From Betaproteobacteria bacterium (GTDB lineage: Bacteria > Pseudomonadota > Gammaproteobacteria > Burkholderiales > Rhodocyclaceae): DNA of 54,251 nucleotides. Below, one piece after another: positions 25,911 through 33,431 of this stretch. The translations under genes were made by a program, and so were the position numbers. Location of the stretch: the NCBI GenBank assembly GCA_016208415.1, contig JACQYB010000074.1, positions 1-54,251 on the forward strand. The letters run 5' to 3'. The stretch's first letter is position 1. Each line of letters starts with the position of its first letter. The notes below the pieces were generated by a model. The model did not search any database, had not been told where the DNA came from, and saw only the letters and a list, made by a program, of their open reading frames with translations.

Positions 25911-26863
25911 AGCTCGCACTCAAGGTGGACGTGGACACCTGGCGCGGCACCGTGGAAGGGGTGCCGCGGCTAGTGTCGCTGCTGCGCGCCCACGGCGCCC
26001 AGGCCACCTTCCTCTTCTCCCTCGGACCGGACCACACCGGCCGCGCCATCAAGCGCGCGCTGCGACCCGGTTTCATGAAGAAGGTGTCGCGCACCTCGGT
26101 GGTCGAGCACTACGGCGTGCGCACCCTGCTCTACGGCACGCTGCTGCCCGGGCCCGACATCGGCCGGCGCGGCGCCGACCGGCTGCGAGCGGTACGCGAC
26201 GAAGGCTTCGAGGTGGGCATCCACTGCTGGGACCACGTGCGCTGGCAGGACGGCGTCGAGCATGCCGACGCCGCGTGGACCGAACGCGAGATGCAGCGCG
26301 CCGTGGAGCGCTTCGCCAACATCTTCGGCGAAGCCCCGCTCACCCACGGCGCCGCCGGCTGGCAAATGAACCCCCAGGCGCTGCGGCTGACCCAGCGCCT
26401 GGGCTTCGACTACTGCTCCGACACCCGCGGCAGCCATCCCTTCATTCCCGTGTGCAACGCCGAGATCGTCGCCTGTCCCCAGGTACCCACCACTCTGCCG
26501 ACGCTGGACGAGCTGATCGGGCTGGACGGCACGACCGTGGACAACGCGCACGAACGCCTGCTTGCCCTGACGCAGGCTGCGCCCGCGCACGGCGGCCACG
26601 TATTCACCCTGCACGCGGAACTGGAGGGGATGAAGCTGGCGCCCGTCTTCGAGCGGCTTCTGGCCGGCTGGCGGGAGCAGGGTTACGAACTTTGCTCCAC
26701 CCGCCGTCTTCTGCAGGGCGCAAAGGGCACCAGCCTGCCGCGCTGCGAAGTGGTGCGCCGCGAAGTCCCTGGCCGCTCCGGCACCCTGATGTGCCAAGGC
26801 GCCGAATTTCTCGCCGAGTTCGATGCCGCGCCGCCCGAACTCCTCGTGCAGCAGCCAGGGTAG
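25907..26863 (+). CDS. arnD: ArnD-type deformylase (polysaccharide deacetylase fold)
   Basis: This 318-residue NodB-fold deacetylase has the metal/catalytic VDVDT at 8-11, IHCWDH with His106 and His110, HGAAGWQ, and a late FTLHAELEG. It matches ArnD, which removes the formyl group from undecaprenyl-phosphate-Ara4FN before transfer to lipid A. The long hydrophobic-basic stretch near 45-65 may bring it to the membrane. It is the last arn gene, overlapping the previous stop by 4 bases. The distance to the next gene is 63 bases. Confidence 0.9.
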   Translation: MKLALKVDVDTWRGTVEGVPRLVSLLRAHGAQATFLFSLGPDHTGRAIKRALRPGFMKKVSRTSVVEHYGVRTLLYGTLLPGPDIGRRGADRLRAVRDEGFEVGIHCWDHVRWQDGVEHADAAWTEREMQRAVERFANIFGEAPLTHGAAGWQMNPQALRLTQRLGFDYCSDTRGSHPFIPVCNAEIVACPQVPTTLPTLDELIGLDGTTVDNAHERLLALTQAAPAHGGHVFTLHAELEGMKLAPVFERLLAGWREQGYELCSTRRLLQGAKGTSLPRCEVVRREVPGRSGTLMCQGAEFLAEFDAAPPELLVQQPG

Positions 26864-26926
26864 CGATGGCGGCGCAACAGGCAATTGCGCGCCGCACCGG
26901 TCATCGTCATTGAGGAAAGGACCGCC

Positions 26927-27385
26927 ATGCTCAGTCTCGACCAAGCCGTCCCCGACTTCAGCGCCTCGTCCACCGATGGCACCTTCAGCCTTGCCGAACA
27001 CTCCGGCAAGCCTCTGGTGATCTATTTCTACCCCAAGGACAGCACCCCCGGCTGCACCACCGAGGCCCAGCAGTTCCGCGACCTGTATCCGCAGTTCGCC
27101 GCGGCGGGCTGCGCGGTGGTGGGGGTGTCCCGGGACGGCATCAAGTCGCACCAGACATTCAAGGGCAGGCTGGGATTGCCGTTTCAACTCCTGAGCGACG
27201 CCGACGAGCGGCTGTGCGAGCTGTTCGGGGTCATCAGGCTGAAGAACCTGTACGGCAAACAGGTGCGTGGCATCGAGCGCAGCACCTTCGTCATCGACGC
27301 CGCCGGCCACCTGCGGCACGAATGGCGCGGGCTGAAGGCCGACGGACACGCCGCCCAGGTGCTGGAGGCGGTGCGCTCGCTGTAG
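26927..27385 (+). CDS. bcp: peroxiredoxin, BCP/PrxQ family
   Basis: This 152-residue thioredoxin-dependent peroxidase has the peroxidatic Cys43 in YPKDSTPGCTTEAQQFRD. The resolving Cys five residues later, found in E. coli BCP, is Gln48 here. Cys62 (AAGCAVVG) or Cys97 (ADERLCELFGV) may resolve instead, or it may work as a 1-Cys enzyme. GVSRDGIKSH and RSTFVID are as expected. A GAGGAAAGG ribosome-binding site fixes the ATG at 26927. Confidence 0.9.
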   Translation: MLSLDQAVPDFSASSTDGTFSLAEHSGKPLVIYFYPKDSTPGCTTEAQQFRDLYPQFAAAGCAVVGVSRDGIKSHQTFKGRLGLPFQLLSDADERLCELFGVIRLKNLYGKQVRGIERSTFVIDAAGHLRHEWRGLKADGHAAQVLEAVRSL

Positions 27386-27443
27386 CAGCCAGGGCAGGCT
27401 GCCGCCCAGCCCGCGCCACCCCAAACCGGAGAACCCGATCGAC

Positions 27444-28844
27444 ATGCCGAAGAAGCGAGCCAATCCAGCAAAGCTGTTCGTCCTCGACACCAACGTGCTG
27501 ATGCACGATCCGACCAGCCTGTTCCGCTTCGAGGAGCACGACGTGTTCGTGCCCATCATGACGCTGGAAGAACTGGACAATAACAAGAAGGGGATGAGCG
27601 AGGTGGCGCGCAACGCCCGCCAGGCCAGCCGCCTGCTCGACCAGGTGGTCAGCGGCGACGAGCACCGCATCGACGAGGGCATCCCGCTCACCGGCCCCTC
27701 CAGCGAGTTGGCCACCGGGCGGCTGTTCCTCCAGACCCAGGCCATCAACGGCGCACTGCCCCCGGGCCTGCCCACCGCCAAGGCCGACAACCAGATCATC
27801 GGCGTGGTGATGCACCTGCGCGACACCCACCCCGGGCGGGCGGTGATCCTCGTGTCCAAGGACATCAACATGCGCATCAAGGCCCGCGCCCTGGGCCTGG
27901 AAGCGCAGGACTACTTCAACGACAAGGTGCTGGAGGATACCGACCTCCTCTACACCGGCGTGCGCGAACTGCCGCCGGATTTCTGGGACAACAACGGCCG
28001 CGACATGGAGTCGTGGAAGCAGGACAGCCACACCTTCTACCGCCTGAAGGGGCCGCTGTGCGCCGACCTGCTGGTCAACGAGTTCGTCTATCTCGACGGC
28101 GAACGGCCGTTCCACGCCCAGGTGCGGGAACAGGCCGGCAAGACTGCGGTGCTGGAGACGCTGAAGGACTACGCCCATCCGCGCAATTCCGTGTGGGGCA
28201 TCAATGCGCGCAACCGCGAGCAGGGATTCGCCCTCAACCTGCTGATGAATCCGCAGATCGACTTCATCACCCTGCTGGGGCAGGCCGGCACCGGCAAGAC
28301 CCTGCTCACACTGGCCGCGGGACTGGCCCAGACGCTGGAGGCCAAGCTCTACAGCGAGATCATCTTCACCCGCGTCACCGTGCCCGTGGGCGAGGACATC
28401 GGCTTCCTGCCGGGCAGCGAGGAGGAAAAGATGATGCCGTGGATGGGCGCCCTGGAAGACAACCTGGACGTGCTCAACGGCGCCGGAGACGAAGGCGGCG
28501 AGTGGGGCCGGGCCGCCACCCGCGACCTCATCCGCAGCCGCATCAAGGTCAAGTCGCTGAATTTCATGCGCGGGCGCACCTTCATCAACAAGCTCCTCGT
28601 CATCGACGAGGCGCAAAACCTCACGCCCAAGCAGATGAAGACCCTCATCACCCGCGCCGGCCCCGGCACCAAGGTGGTGTGCCTGGGCAACATCGCCCAG
28701 ATCGATACGCCCTACCTCACCGAGGGTTCATCGGGGCTGACCTATGTGGTGGATCACTTCAAGGGATGGCCGCATTCCGGCCACATCACGCTGCAGCGGG
28801 GCGAACGCTCGCGGCTGGCGGACCACGCGGCCGAGGTGCTGTAG
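27444..28844 (+). CDS. PIN-PhoH fusion protein (PhoH2-type)
   Basis: This 466-residue protein has an N-terminal PIN nuclease domain (FVLDTNVLMHDP with Asp15 and Asp22, TLEELD, VSKDINMRIKA) and a C-terminal PhoH ATPase. The latter has Walker A GQAGTGKTLL near 277-286, Walker B VIDEAQNLT near 387 and ITRAGPGTKVVCLGN. PhoH2-type proteins are reported to be sequence-specific RNA-unwinding and cleaving enzymes; here that is inference. The acidic PIN residues are kept. It precedes a CZB-domain gene by 25 bases on the same strand, so the two are probably co-transcribed. Confidence 0.92.
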   Translation: MPKKRANPAKLFVLDTNVLMHDPTSLFRFEEHDVFVPIMTLEELDNNKKGMSEVARNARQASRLLDQVVSGDEHRIDEGIPLTGPSSELATGRLFLQTQAINGALPPGLPTAKADNQIIGVVMHLRDTHPGRAVILVSKDINMRIKARALGLEAQDYFNDKVLEDTDLLYTGVRELPPDFWDNNGRDMESWKQDSHTFYRLKGPLCADLLVNEFVYLDGERPFHAQVREQAGKTAVLETLKDYAHPRNSVWGINARNREQGFALNLLMNPQIDFITLLGQAGTGKTLLTLAAGLAQTLEAKLYSEIIFTRVTVPVGEDIGFLPGSEEEKMMPWMGALEDNLDVLNGAGDEGGEWGRAATRDLIRSRIKVKSLNFMRGRTFINKLLVIDEAQNLTPKQMKTLITRAGPGTKVVCLGNIAQIDTPYLTEGSSGLTYVVDHFKGWPHSGHITLQRGERSRLADHAAEVL

Positions 28845-28869
28845 CCGAGGCCCGCACGGAGTACGAACC

Positions 28870-29298
28870 ATGGCTTTTTTCGATTTCCTGCGCCGCTTCT
28901 CCTTCTTCAGGGGCCGCAACACCGAGGGCCTGCGGGAAGAGGATGTGGACTTCCAGAAATGGATCAACGCCCACCGCGAGTGGCGCCGCCGCCTGACCGG
29001 CTACATCGACGGCACCAGCGAGGAGACCCTGGATGAGAACGTAGTCTGCCGCGACGACCGTTGCGACCTGGGCAAATGGATCAACGGCAACGGCACGAAG
29101 TTCTATGCCGAACTGCCGGTGTTCCAGCAGATGCGCCGCAATCACAGCGAGTTTCACGTTTCCGCCGGCCAGGTGGTGAAGGTCTACAAGGCCAGCGGCC
29201 GTCAGGCAGCCCGCAAGATGCTGCACGCCGACTTCGACCTGTGCTCGCTGCGGGTGGTGGTGGGACTGGAAAGCCTGGAACGGCAGGTCAAACAGTGA
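28870..29298 (+). CDS. stand-alone CZB zinc-binding domain protein
   Basis: This 142-residue soluble protein is essentially one chemoreceptor zinc-binding (CZB) domain. Its 3-His/1-Cys ligand set is His35, Cys65 (in CDLGKW), His92 and His96 (HSEFH). The N-terminal 16 residues (MAFFDFLRRFSFFRGR) are amphipathic and basic and may touch membrane. CZB domains in chemoreceptors and diguanylate cyclases sense zinc or hypochlorite; here no output domain is attached, so it may partner another protein. It follows the PhoH gene and is followed by the self-complementary element. Confidence 0.8.
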   Translation: MAFFDFLRRFSFFRGRNTEGLREEDVDFQKWINAHREWRRRLTGYIDGTSEETLDENVVCRDDRCDLGKWINGNGTKFYAELPVFQQMRRNHSEFHVSAGQVVKVYKASGRQAARKMLHADFDLCSLRVVVGLESLERQVKQ

Positions 29299-29380
29299 CG
29301 GGCGCCCGGTAAAGCGCCGCGAGCCCGTCACCCATCAGCGGGCGGCGACCGCGATCCCGCGCCGCCGCGCCGATCGCCTG

Positions 29381-29542
29381 GCAGCCTGTCGGACTTGAGC
29401 GATCATAGCGAGCCGAGTGGGAGAGCGAGGACAGTTTTTCCCGATTCTGAGGCGCATAGTGGGGCTATGCAACGAAGAATCGGGAAAAAATGGACCGCTC
29501 TCCCACCGGCGCAGTGGATCAGTCTCAAGTCCGACAGGCTGC
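29381..29542. mobile_element. 162-bp fully self-complementary MITE-like element
   Basis: Perfect 19-bp terminal inverted repeats (29381-29399 and 29524-29542, outer end GCAGCCTGTCGGACTTGAG) enclose nested arms. These are an 11-bp pair (29417-29427 with 29496-29506), a 14-bp pair (29435-29448 with 29476-29489) and a 6-bp central stem (29454-29459 with 29465-29470) around TGGGG. The whole element can fold into one long hairpin. It codes for nothing. No target-site duplication is visible. It sits between converging genes, and its right end supplies the last base of the dnaB stop triplet. It resembles a non-autonomous transposon derivative and may also terminate both transcripts. Confidence 0.7.
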
Positions 29543-30942
29543 TAGAAACTGCTGGGCGCCGCGAAGCTCTGGAAGCGGGTGTATTCGCCCAGGAAGGTGA
29601 GCCGCACGCTGCCGATCGGGCCATTGCGCTGCTTGCCGATGATCAACTCGGCCGAGCCCTTCTCCGCGGAATCCGGGTTGTAAACCTCGTCGCGATACAG
29701 GAACAGGATCAGGTCCGCATCCTGCTCGATGGCGCCGGATTCGCGCAGATCGGACATCACCGGGCGCTTGTTGGGCCGCTTTTCCAGTTCGCGGTTGAGC
29801 TGCGAGAGCGCGATGATGGGCACGCTCAACTCCTTGGCCAGCGACTTGATGGAGCGCGAGATCTCGGAAATCTCCGTCGCACGGTTTTCCCCCTCGCGGG
29901 TCGCGCTCATGAGCTGCAGGTAGTCGATCACGATCAGCCCCAGCTTGCCGCACTGGCGGTACAGGCGCCGCGCCCGCGCCCGCAGGTCGGTGACGTTGAG
30001 GGCGCCGGTCTCGTCGATGTGGATCGGCGCCTCGTGCAGCTTGTTCATGGCATAACTGAGGCGCTCCCAGTCAGTATCGCTGAGGCGCCCCGTGCGCACG
30101 TTCTGCTGACCCAGCCGCCCCACCGACGACAGCAGGCGCATCGCCAGTTGCGTGCCCGGCATTTCCAGGCTGAACACCGCCACGGGCAGACCCATCTCCA
30201 CCGCCACATGCTCGACGATGTTGAGTGCAAAGGCGGTCTTGCCCATGCTGGGCCGGCCGGCGACGATGACCACGTCGCCGGGCTGCAGGCCGGAAGTCTT
30301 CTCGTCCAGATCGTTGAAACCGGTGGGCACGCCGGTGACCTCGGAGGGATTGTCGCGGTCGTAGAGCTCCTGGATGCGATCCACCACCTGGCCGAGGATG
30401 GGCTGGATGGCCTGGAAACCCTGGTTGGCCTTCATGCCGTGCTCGGCGATCTCGAAGATGCGCGCCTCGGCCTCGTCCAGCAGGGCCTTGGCATCGCGGC
30501 CGGCCGGGTTGAGGGCGCCGGCGGCGATCTCGTCGCCCACGCTCACCAGCTTGCGCAGCACCGCACGCTCGCGCACGATTTCTGCGTAACGCCGGATGTT
30601 GGCCGCCGACGGCGTGTTGTTGGCGATCTCGCCCAGATAGGCCAGCCCGCCGGCGGCCTCCGCCTCGTTGTTTTTCTCCAGCGACTCGAACACGGTCACC
30701 ACGTCCGCCGGCTTGCCGTGCTCCACCAGACGGGCGATATGGCGAAAGATGCGGCGGTGGTCGTCGCGGTAGAAATCCGGCTCCCCTACAAGGTCGGCGA
30801 TGCGGTCCCAGGCCGTGTTGTCCAGCAGCAGGCCGCCGATGAGCGCCTGCTCCGCCTCGATGGAGTGGGGCGGCAACTTCAGTGCCGCCATCTGGTGATC
30901 ACCCCCGGGCGCCACTGCCGAAAGGACTCTCGCTTGGGCCAT
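29542..30942 (-). CDS. dnaB: replicative DNA helicase
   Basis: This hexameric 5'-3' helicase of the replisome has 466 residues from the chosen start. It has an N-terminal primase-interaction domain (PHSIEAEQALIGGLL), a linker, and a RecA-like C-domain with Walker A GRPSMGKT near 229-236, IDYLQLM, and RELEKRPNKRPVMSDLRESGAIEQDAD. The ribosome-binding site AAGGAG abuts the first ATG (30948), leaving no spacing, so the second ATG at 30942 with a 6-base spacing is the better start. The C-terminus ends at the edge of the self-complementary element. Confidence 0.97.
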   Translation of the reverse strand: MAQARVLSAVAPGGDHQMAALKLPPHSIEAEQALIGGLLLDNTAWDRIADLVGEPDFYRDDHRRIFRHIARLVEHGKPADVVTVFESLEKNNEAEAAGGLAYLGEIANNTPSAANIRRYAEIVRERAVLRKLVSVGDEIAAGALNPAGRDAKALLDEAEARIFEIAEHGMKANQGFQAIQPILGQVVDRIQELYDRDNPSEVTGVPTGFNDLDEKTSGLQPGDVVIVAGRPSMGKTAFALNIVEHVAVEMGLPVAVFSLEMPGTQLAMRLLSSVGRLGQQNVRTGRLSDTDWERLSYAMNKLHEAPIHIDETGALNVTDLRARARRLYRQCGKLGLIVIDYLQLMSATREGENRATEISEISRSIKSLAKELSVPIIALSQLNRELEKRPNKRPVMSDLRESGAIEQDADLILFLYRDEVYNPDSAEKGSAELIIGKQRNGPIGSVRLTFLGEYTRFQSFAAPSSF

Positions 30943-31008
30943 TGCCATCTCCTTGTTATCGAGCGGTCGACGCTACCCTCATTCCACTGGAATGTCGACG
31001 GGACAACC

Positions 31009-31052
31009 CTGTGGAAAGGCTGGGGAAAGCCTGTGGAAAAGCTGGGGATGCC
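31009..31052. repeat. 22-bp tandem repeat with DnaA-box-like cores upstream of dnaB
   Basis: Two adjacent 22-base copies (CTGTGGAAAGGCTGGGGAAA.. at 31009 and CTGTGGAAAAGCTGGGGATG.. at 31031) lie between the rplI terminator and dnaB. Their complements contain TTTTCCACA (one mismatch to the DnaA box TTATCCACA) and CTTTCCACA (two mismatches). A nearby palindrome ATTCCACTGGAAT is at 30981-30993. These could be regulatory sites for dnaB; this is inference. Confidence 0.4.
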
Positions 31053-31063
31053 GGGCGCACCAA

Positions 31064-31091
31064 GAAAAAGAGCCGCCCGCAGGCGGCTCTT
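31064..31091 (-). terminator. rho-independent terminator after rplI
   Basis: On the minus strand a perfect 10-bp stem (AAGAGCCGCC/GGCGGCTCTT) with a 4-nt loop is followed by CTTTTTC. This is a standard intrinsic terminator 20 bases after the rplI stop, ending the rpsF-priB-rpsR-rplI transcript before dnaB. Confidence 0.88.
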
Positions 31092-31111
31092 CCGTGCTGC
31101 CCGACCAGGCC

Positions 31112-31558
31112 TCACTCGCCCACGACCGACACCGTGATGGTGGCCAGCACGTCGCTGTGCAGGCCGATGGTGATGGGGTAATCGCCCACCTGTTTGAGCG
31201 GGCCCTCGGGCATGCGGATCGCGGCGCGCTCCACCGCCATCCCCTGCGCTTCCAGTGCCTCGGCGATATCGGCGTTGGTCACCGACCCGAACAGGCGCCC
31301 GTCCAGGCCGGCCTTGCGCGCCACCTGCACCGTCACGCCCTCCAGCTTGCCGGCGCGCTCCCTCGCCTCGGACACGGCTTCCTGGGCCTTGCGCTCCAGA
31401 TCCACGCGACGGGCCTCGAACTCGGCCAGGCTCTTCGGCGTAGCGCGACGCGCCATGCCCTTGGGAATGAGGAAATTGCGGGCATAGCCGTCGCGCACCT
31501 TGACCACGTCACCCAGGTTGCCCAGGTTGGCGACCTTGTCCATGAGTATCACTTGCAT
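31112..31558 (-). CDS. rplI: 50S ribosomal protein L9
   Basis: This 148-residue protein is full length. It has the N-terminal rRNA-binding domain ([21 protein letters not shown] then [12 protein letters not shown]), a central helix, and a C-terminal domain with [19 protein letters not shown]9 binds 23S rRNA near the L1 stalk and limits frameshifting. It is the last gene of the rpsF-priB-rpsR-rplI operon, 10 bases after rpsR, and is followed by an intrinsic terminator. Confidence 0.98.
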   Translation of the reverse strand: MQVILMDKVANLGNLGDVVKVRDGYARNFLIPKGMARRATPKSLAEFEARRVDLERKAQEAVSEARERAGKLEGVTVQVARKAGLDGRLFGSVTNADIAEALEAQGMAVERAAIRMPEGPLKQVGDYPITIGLHSDVLATITVSVVGE

Positions 31559-31568
31559 CGGTGGTTCC

Positions 31569-31844
31569 TCAGTGCAGATCGGTGTAAGGCATCAGCGCCA
31601 GATAGCGGGCGCGCTTGATGGCCAGCGAAAGCTGGCGCTGGTAACGGGTCTTGGTGCCCGTCAGGCGCGCCGGCATGATCTTGCCGTTCTCGGTGATGAA
31701 GTCCTTGAGGATGTCCACGTCCTTGTAGTCGACGTATTCGATCTTCTCCGCCGAGAAGCGGCAGTACTTGCGCCGCTTGAAGCCGCCACGGAAGCCGCGA
31801 TCCTTCTTCACGCCCGCCTTGGGCTTGGGTTTACCTCTGAACAT
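31569..31844 (-). CDS. rpsR: 30S ribosomal protein S18
   Basis: This 91-residue protein has the S18 signature [20 protein letters not shown], then [26 protein letters not shown]. It pairs with S6 on the 30S platform. The basic N-terminal extension ([17 protein letters not shown]) is longer than in E. coli and typical of betaproteobacteria. Its start codon lies inside the last 14 bases of priB. Confidence 0.98.
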   Translation of the reverse strand: MFRGKPKPKAGVKKDRGFRGGFKRRKYCRFSAEKIEYVDYKDVDILKDFITENGKIMPARLTGTKTRYQRQLSLAIKRARYLALMPYTDLH

Positions 31845-32151
31845 TGTCTTGCTCCAGAAATTCGATTTCGTTCACATGGATGACCGGCTGGGTGCTGCGC
31901 GCGCTGCGCTCGGCAAGGAACCCGCCAACCCTCACGCTGCTGCCCAGTGCCGCCCCCGCAAGGAGTCGGGCCTGGGGTCCAAGCGCCACGCCGGCAACTT
32001 CCACCGTCACATCCCTCGGCAGGCCCGCTTCGGTCTGGCGGGAGCGGTGGTTCAGCCGGAACTGCAGCACTGGAATCCCTGCCGGGGTATGGCGCAGCAC
32101 GCCCATCTCAACAAGCTCCCCCGCCAGATCAACGCGGTTGGCCGGAGTCAC
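31831..32151 (-). CDS. priB: primosomal replication protein N (PriB)
   Basis: This 106-residue single OB-fold protein stabilises PriA on stalled forks during replication restart. [23 protein letters not shown] aligns with the E. coli PriB opening (TNRLVLSGTV...SPSGIP), followed by [11 protein letters not shown] and a C-terminal [12 protein letters not shown]. The GTG at 32151 gives a start like the family (M-T-x-x-N-R-L); a TTG at 32166, one base after the rpsF stop, is possible. No Shine-Dalgarno is clear. It overlaps rpsR by 14 bases. Confidence 0.9.
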   Translation of the reverse strand: MTPANRVDLAGELVEMGVLRHTPAGIPVLQFRLNHRSRQTEAGLPRDVTVEVAGVALGPQARLLAGAALGSSVRVGGFLAERSARSTQPVIHVNEIEFLEQDNVQR

Positions 32152-32167
32152 GGCCGTACCGGACAAC

Positions 32168-32575
32168 TTACGCCGCCGGGCTGGCGGGTGCCGCCGCCTC
32201 CGCGGCTGCCGCAGCAACGGGCTCGCCGCCCGCGGGCGCCAGCAGCGATCGCGCCTTCTCTTCCTTCATCATGGGCGAGGGCGTTGTGAACGCCTTCTCC
32301 ATGCGCATGGTGAGATGACGCAGCACCGCGTCATTGAACTTGAAGGCATGCTCCAACTCCGCCAGAGTCGCGCCTTCGCACTCGATGTTCATGAGCACGT
32401 AGTGGGCCTTGTGAACCTTCTGGATGGGATAGGCCATCTGGCGCCGCCCCCAGTCTTCCAGCCGGTGGATCACGCCGTTGCCGGTGGCCACGAGCGCCTT
32501 GTAGCGCTCGACCATCGCGGGCACCTGCTCGCTCTGGTCCGGATGGACGATAAACACGATTTCGTAATGTCGCAT
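32168..32575 (-). CDS. rpsF: 30S ribosomal protein S6
   Basis: This 135-residue protein has the S6 pattern [25 protein letters not shown], then the [26 protein letters not shown] and [16 protein letters not shown] segments. An Ala/Pro-rich tail follows. The AAGGAG ribosome-binding site with 5-base spacing selects the ATG at 32575 over a GTG two codons earlier. First gene of the operon, 118 bases downstream of rlmB on the other side. Confidence 0.97.
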   Translation of the reverse strand: MRHYEIVFIVHPDQSEQVPAMVERYKALVATGNGVIHRLEDWGRRQMAYPIQKVHKAHYVLMNIECEGATLAELEHAFKFNDAVLRHLTMRMEKAFTTPSPMMKEEKARSLLAPAGGEPVAAAAAEAAAPASPAA

Positions 32576-32693
32576 GTACACTCCTTGTGGTTGATGTCAG
32601 CTCCCCGGCATGCGAATCCGGTGGAGCAAGGAAACCGCGCATTTTAGCGCGGAACTGGTGGAAACCAAAGTTCGAGTTCGCCCCGGGCCCGGT

Positions 32694-33431
32694 TCACCCC
32701 AGGCGCTGGCGCACGCTCTCGAACAGGCACACGCCCGCCGCCACGGAGACGTTGAGGCTCTCCACCTGACCCTGCAGCGGAATGCGCGCCAGGAAGTCGC
32801 AGGTCTCACGGGTAAGTCGCCGCAGTCCCGCCCCCTCGGCGCCCAGTACCCAGGCCAGGGGGCCGCGCAGATCGGTCTCGTAGAGCGTGCGCTCGGCACT
32901 CGCATCCGCACCCATCGTCCATACGCCCCGTTCCTTCAGCTCACGCAGGGTGCGCGCCAGGTTGGTGACGGTGACGTAGGGCACGGTGTCGGCGGCGCCG
33001 CTGGCCACCTTGATGGCGGTGGCGTTGAGCCCCGTCGCCCGGTCCCGCGGTGCAACCACGGCATGCACGCCGGCGGCGTCGGCCACGCGCAGGCAGGCCC
33101 CCAGGTTGTGGGGATCCTGCACCCCGTCCAGGACGAGCAGCAACGCCGGCTCCTCCATGTCCTCCAGCAGTTCTGCCAGGTCGTGCACCTGGCGCATGGG
33201 CCGCACCCGTGCCACCACGCCCTGGTGGCGCCCGTGGCCGGCCATGCCGTCCAGGCGCGGGGCGTCGGTGGGCACGACGCGCACACCCCGGGTCTCCGCC
33301 TGGAGCACCAGATCCCGTACCCGGGCATCGTTGCGGCCCGCGGAAACGTGGATTTCCAGGACTCCACCGGGGTCGCTACGCAGCCGCGCCAGCACGGCAT
33401 GGAAGCCATAAATGAAGCGCGTTTCAGGCAT
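32694..33431 (-). CDS. rlmB: 23S rRNA (guanosine-2'-O-)-methyltransferase RlmB
   Basis: This 245-residue SPOUT enzyme methylates G2251 of 23S rRNA. The N-terminal L30e-like substrate-binding domain ([12 protein letters not shown]) precedes the SpoU domain. The latter has [21 protein letters not shown], the knot-forming [16 protein letters not shown] and [16 protein letters not shown]. The start lies inside the last codons of rnr (8-base overlap), with an AGGAGC ribosome-binding site in the rnr 3' end. Confidence 0.96.
   Translation of the reverse strand: MPETRFIYGFHAVLARLRSDPGGVLEIHVSAGRNDARVRDLVLQAETRGVRVVPTDAPRLDGMAGHGRHQGVVARVRPMRQVHDLAELLEDMEEPALLLVLDGVQDPHNLGACLRVADAAGVHAVVAPRDRATGLNATAIKVASGAADTVPYVTVTNLARTLRELKERGVWTMGADASAERTLYETDLRGPLAWVLGAEGAGLRRLTRETCDFLARIPLQGQVESLNVSVAAGVCLFESVRQRLG

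Noticed and set aside
31009-31052. Replication origin suggested by DnaA-box-like repeats
   Set aside because: Only two imperfect boxes, no AT-rich unwinding region, and no dnaA/dnaN or gidA neighbours.
30953-31181. Plus-strand short frames across the dnaB-rplI gap
   Set aside because: They read through the rplI terminator and tandem repeats and have no ribosome-binding site or similarity.
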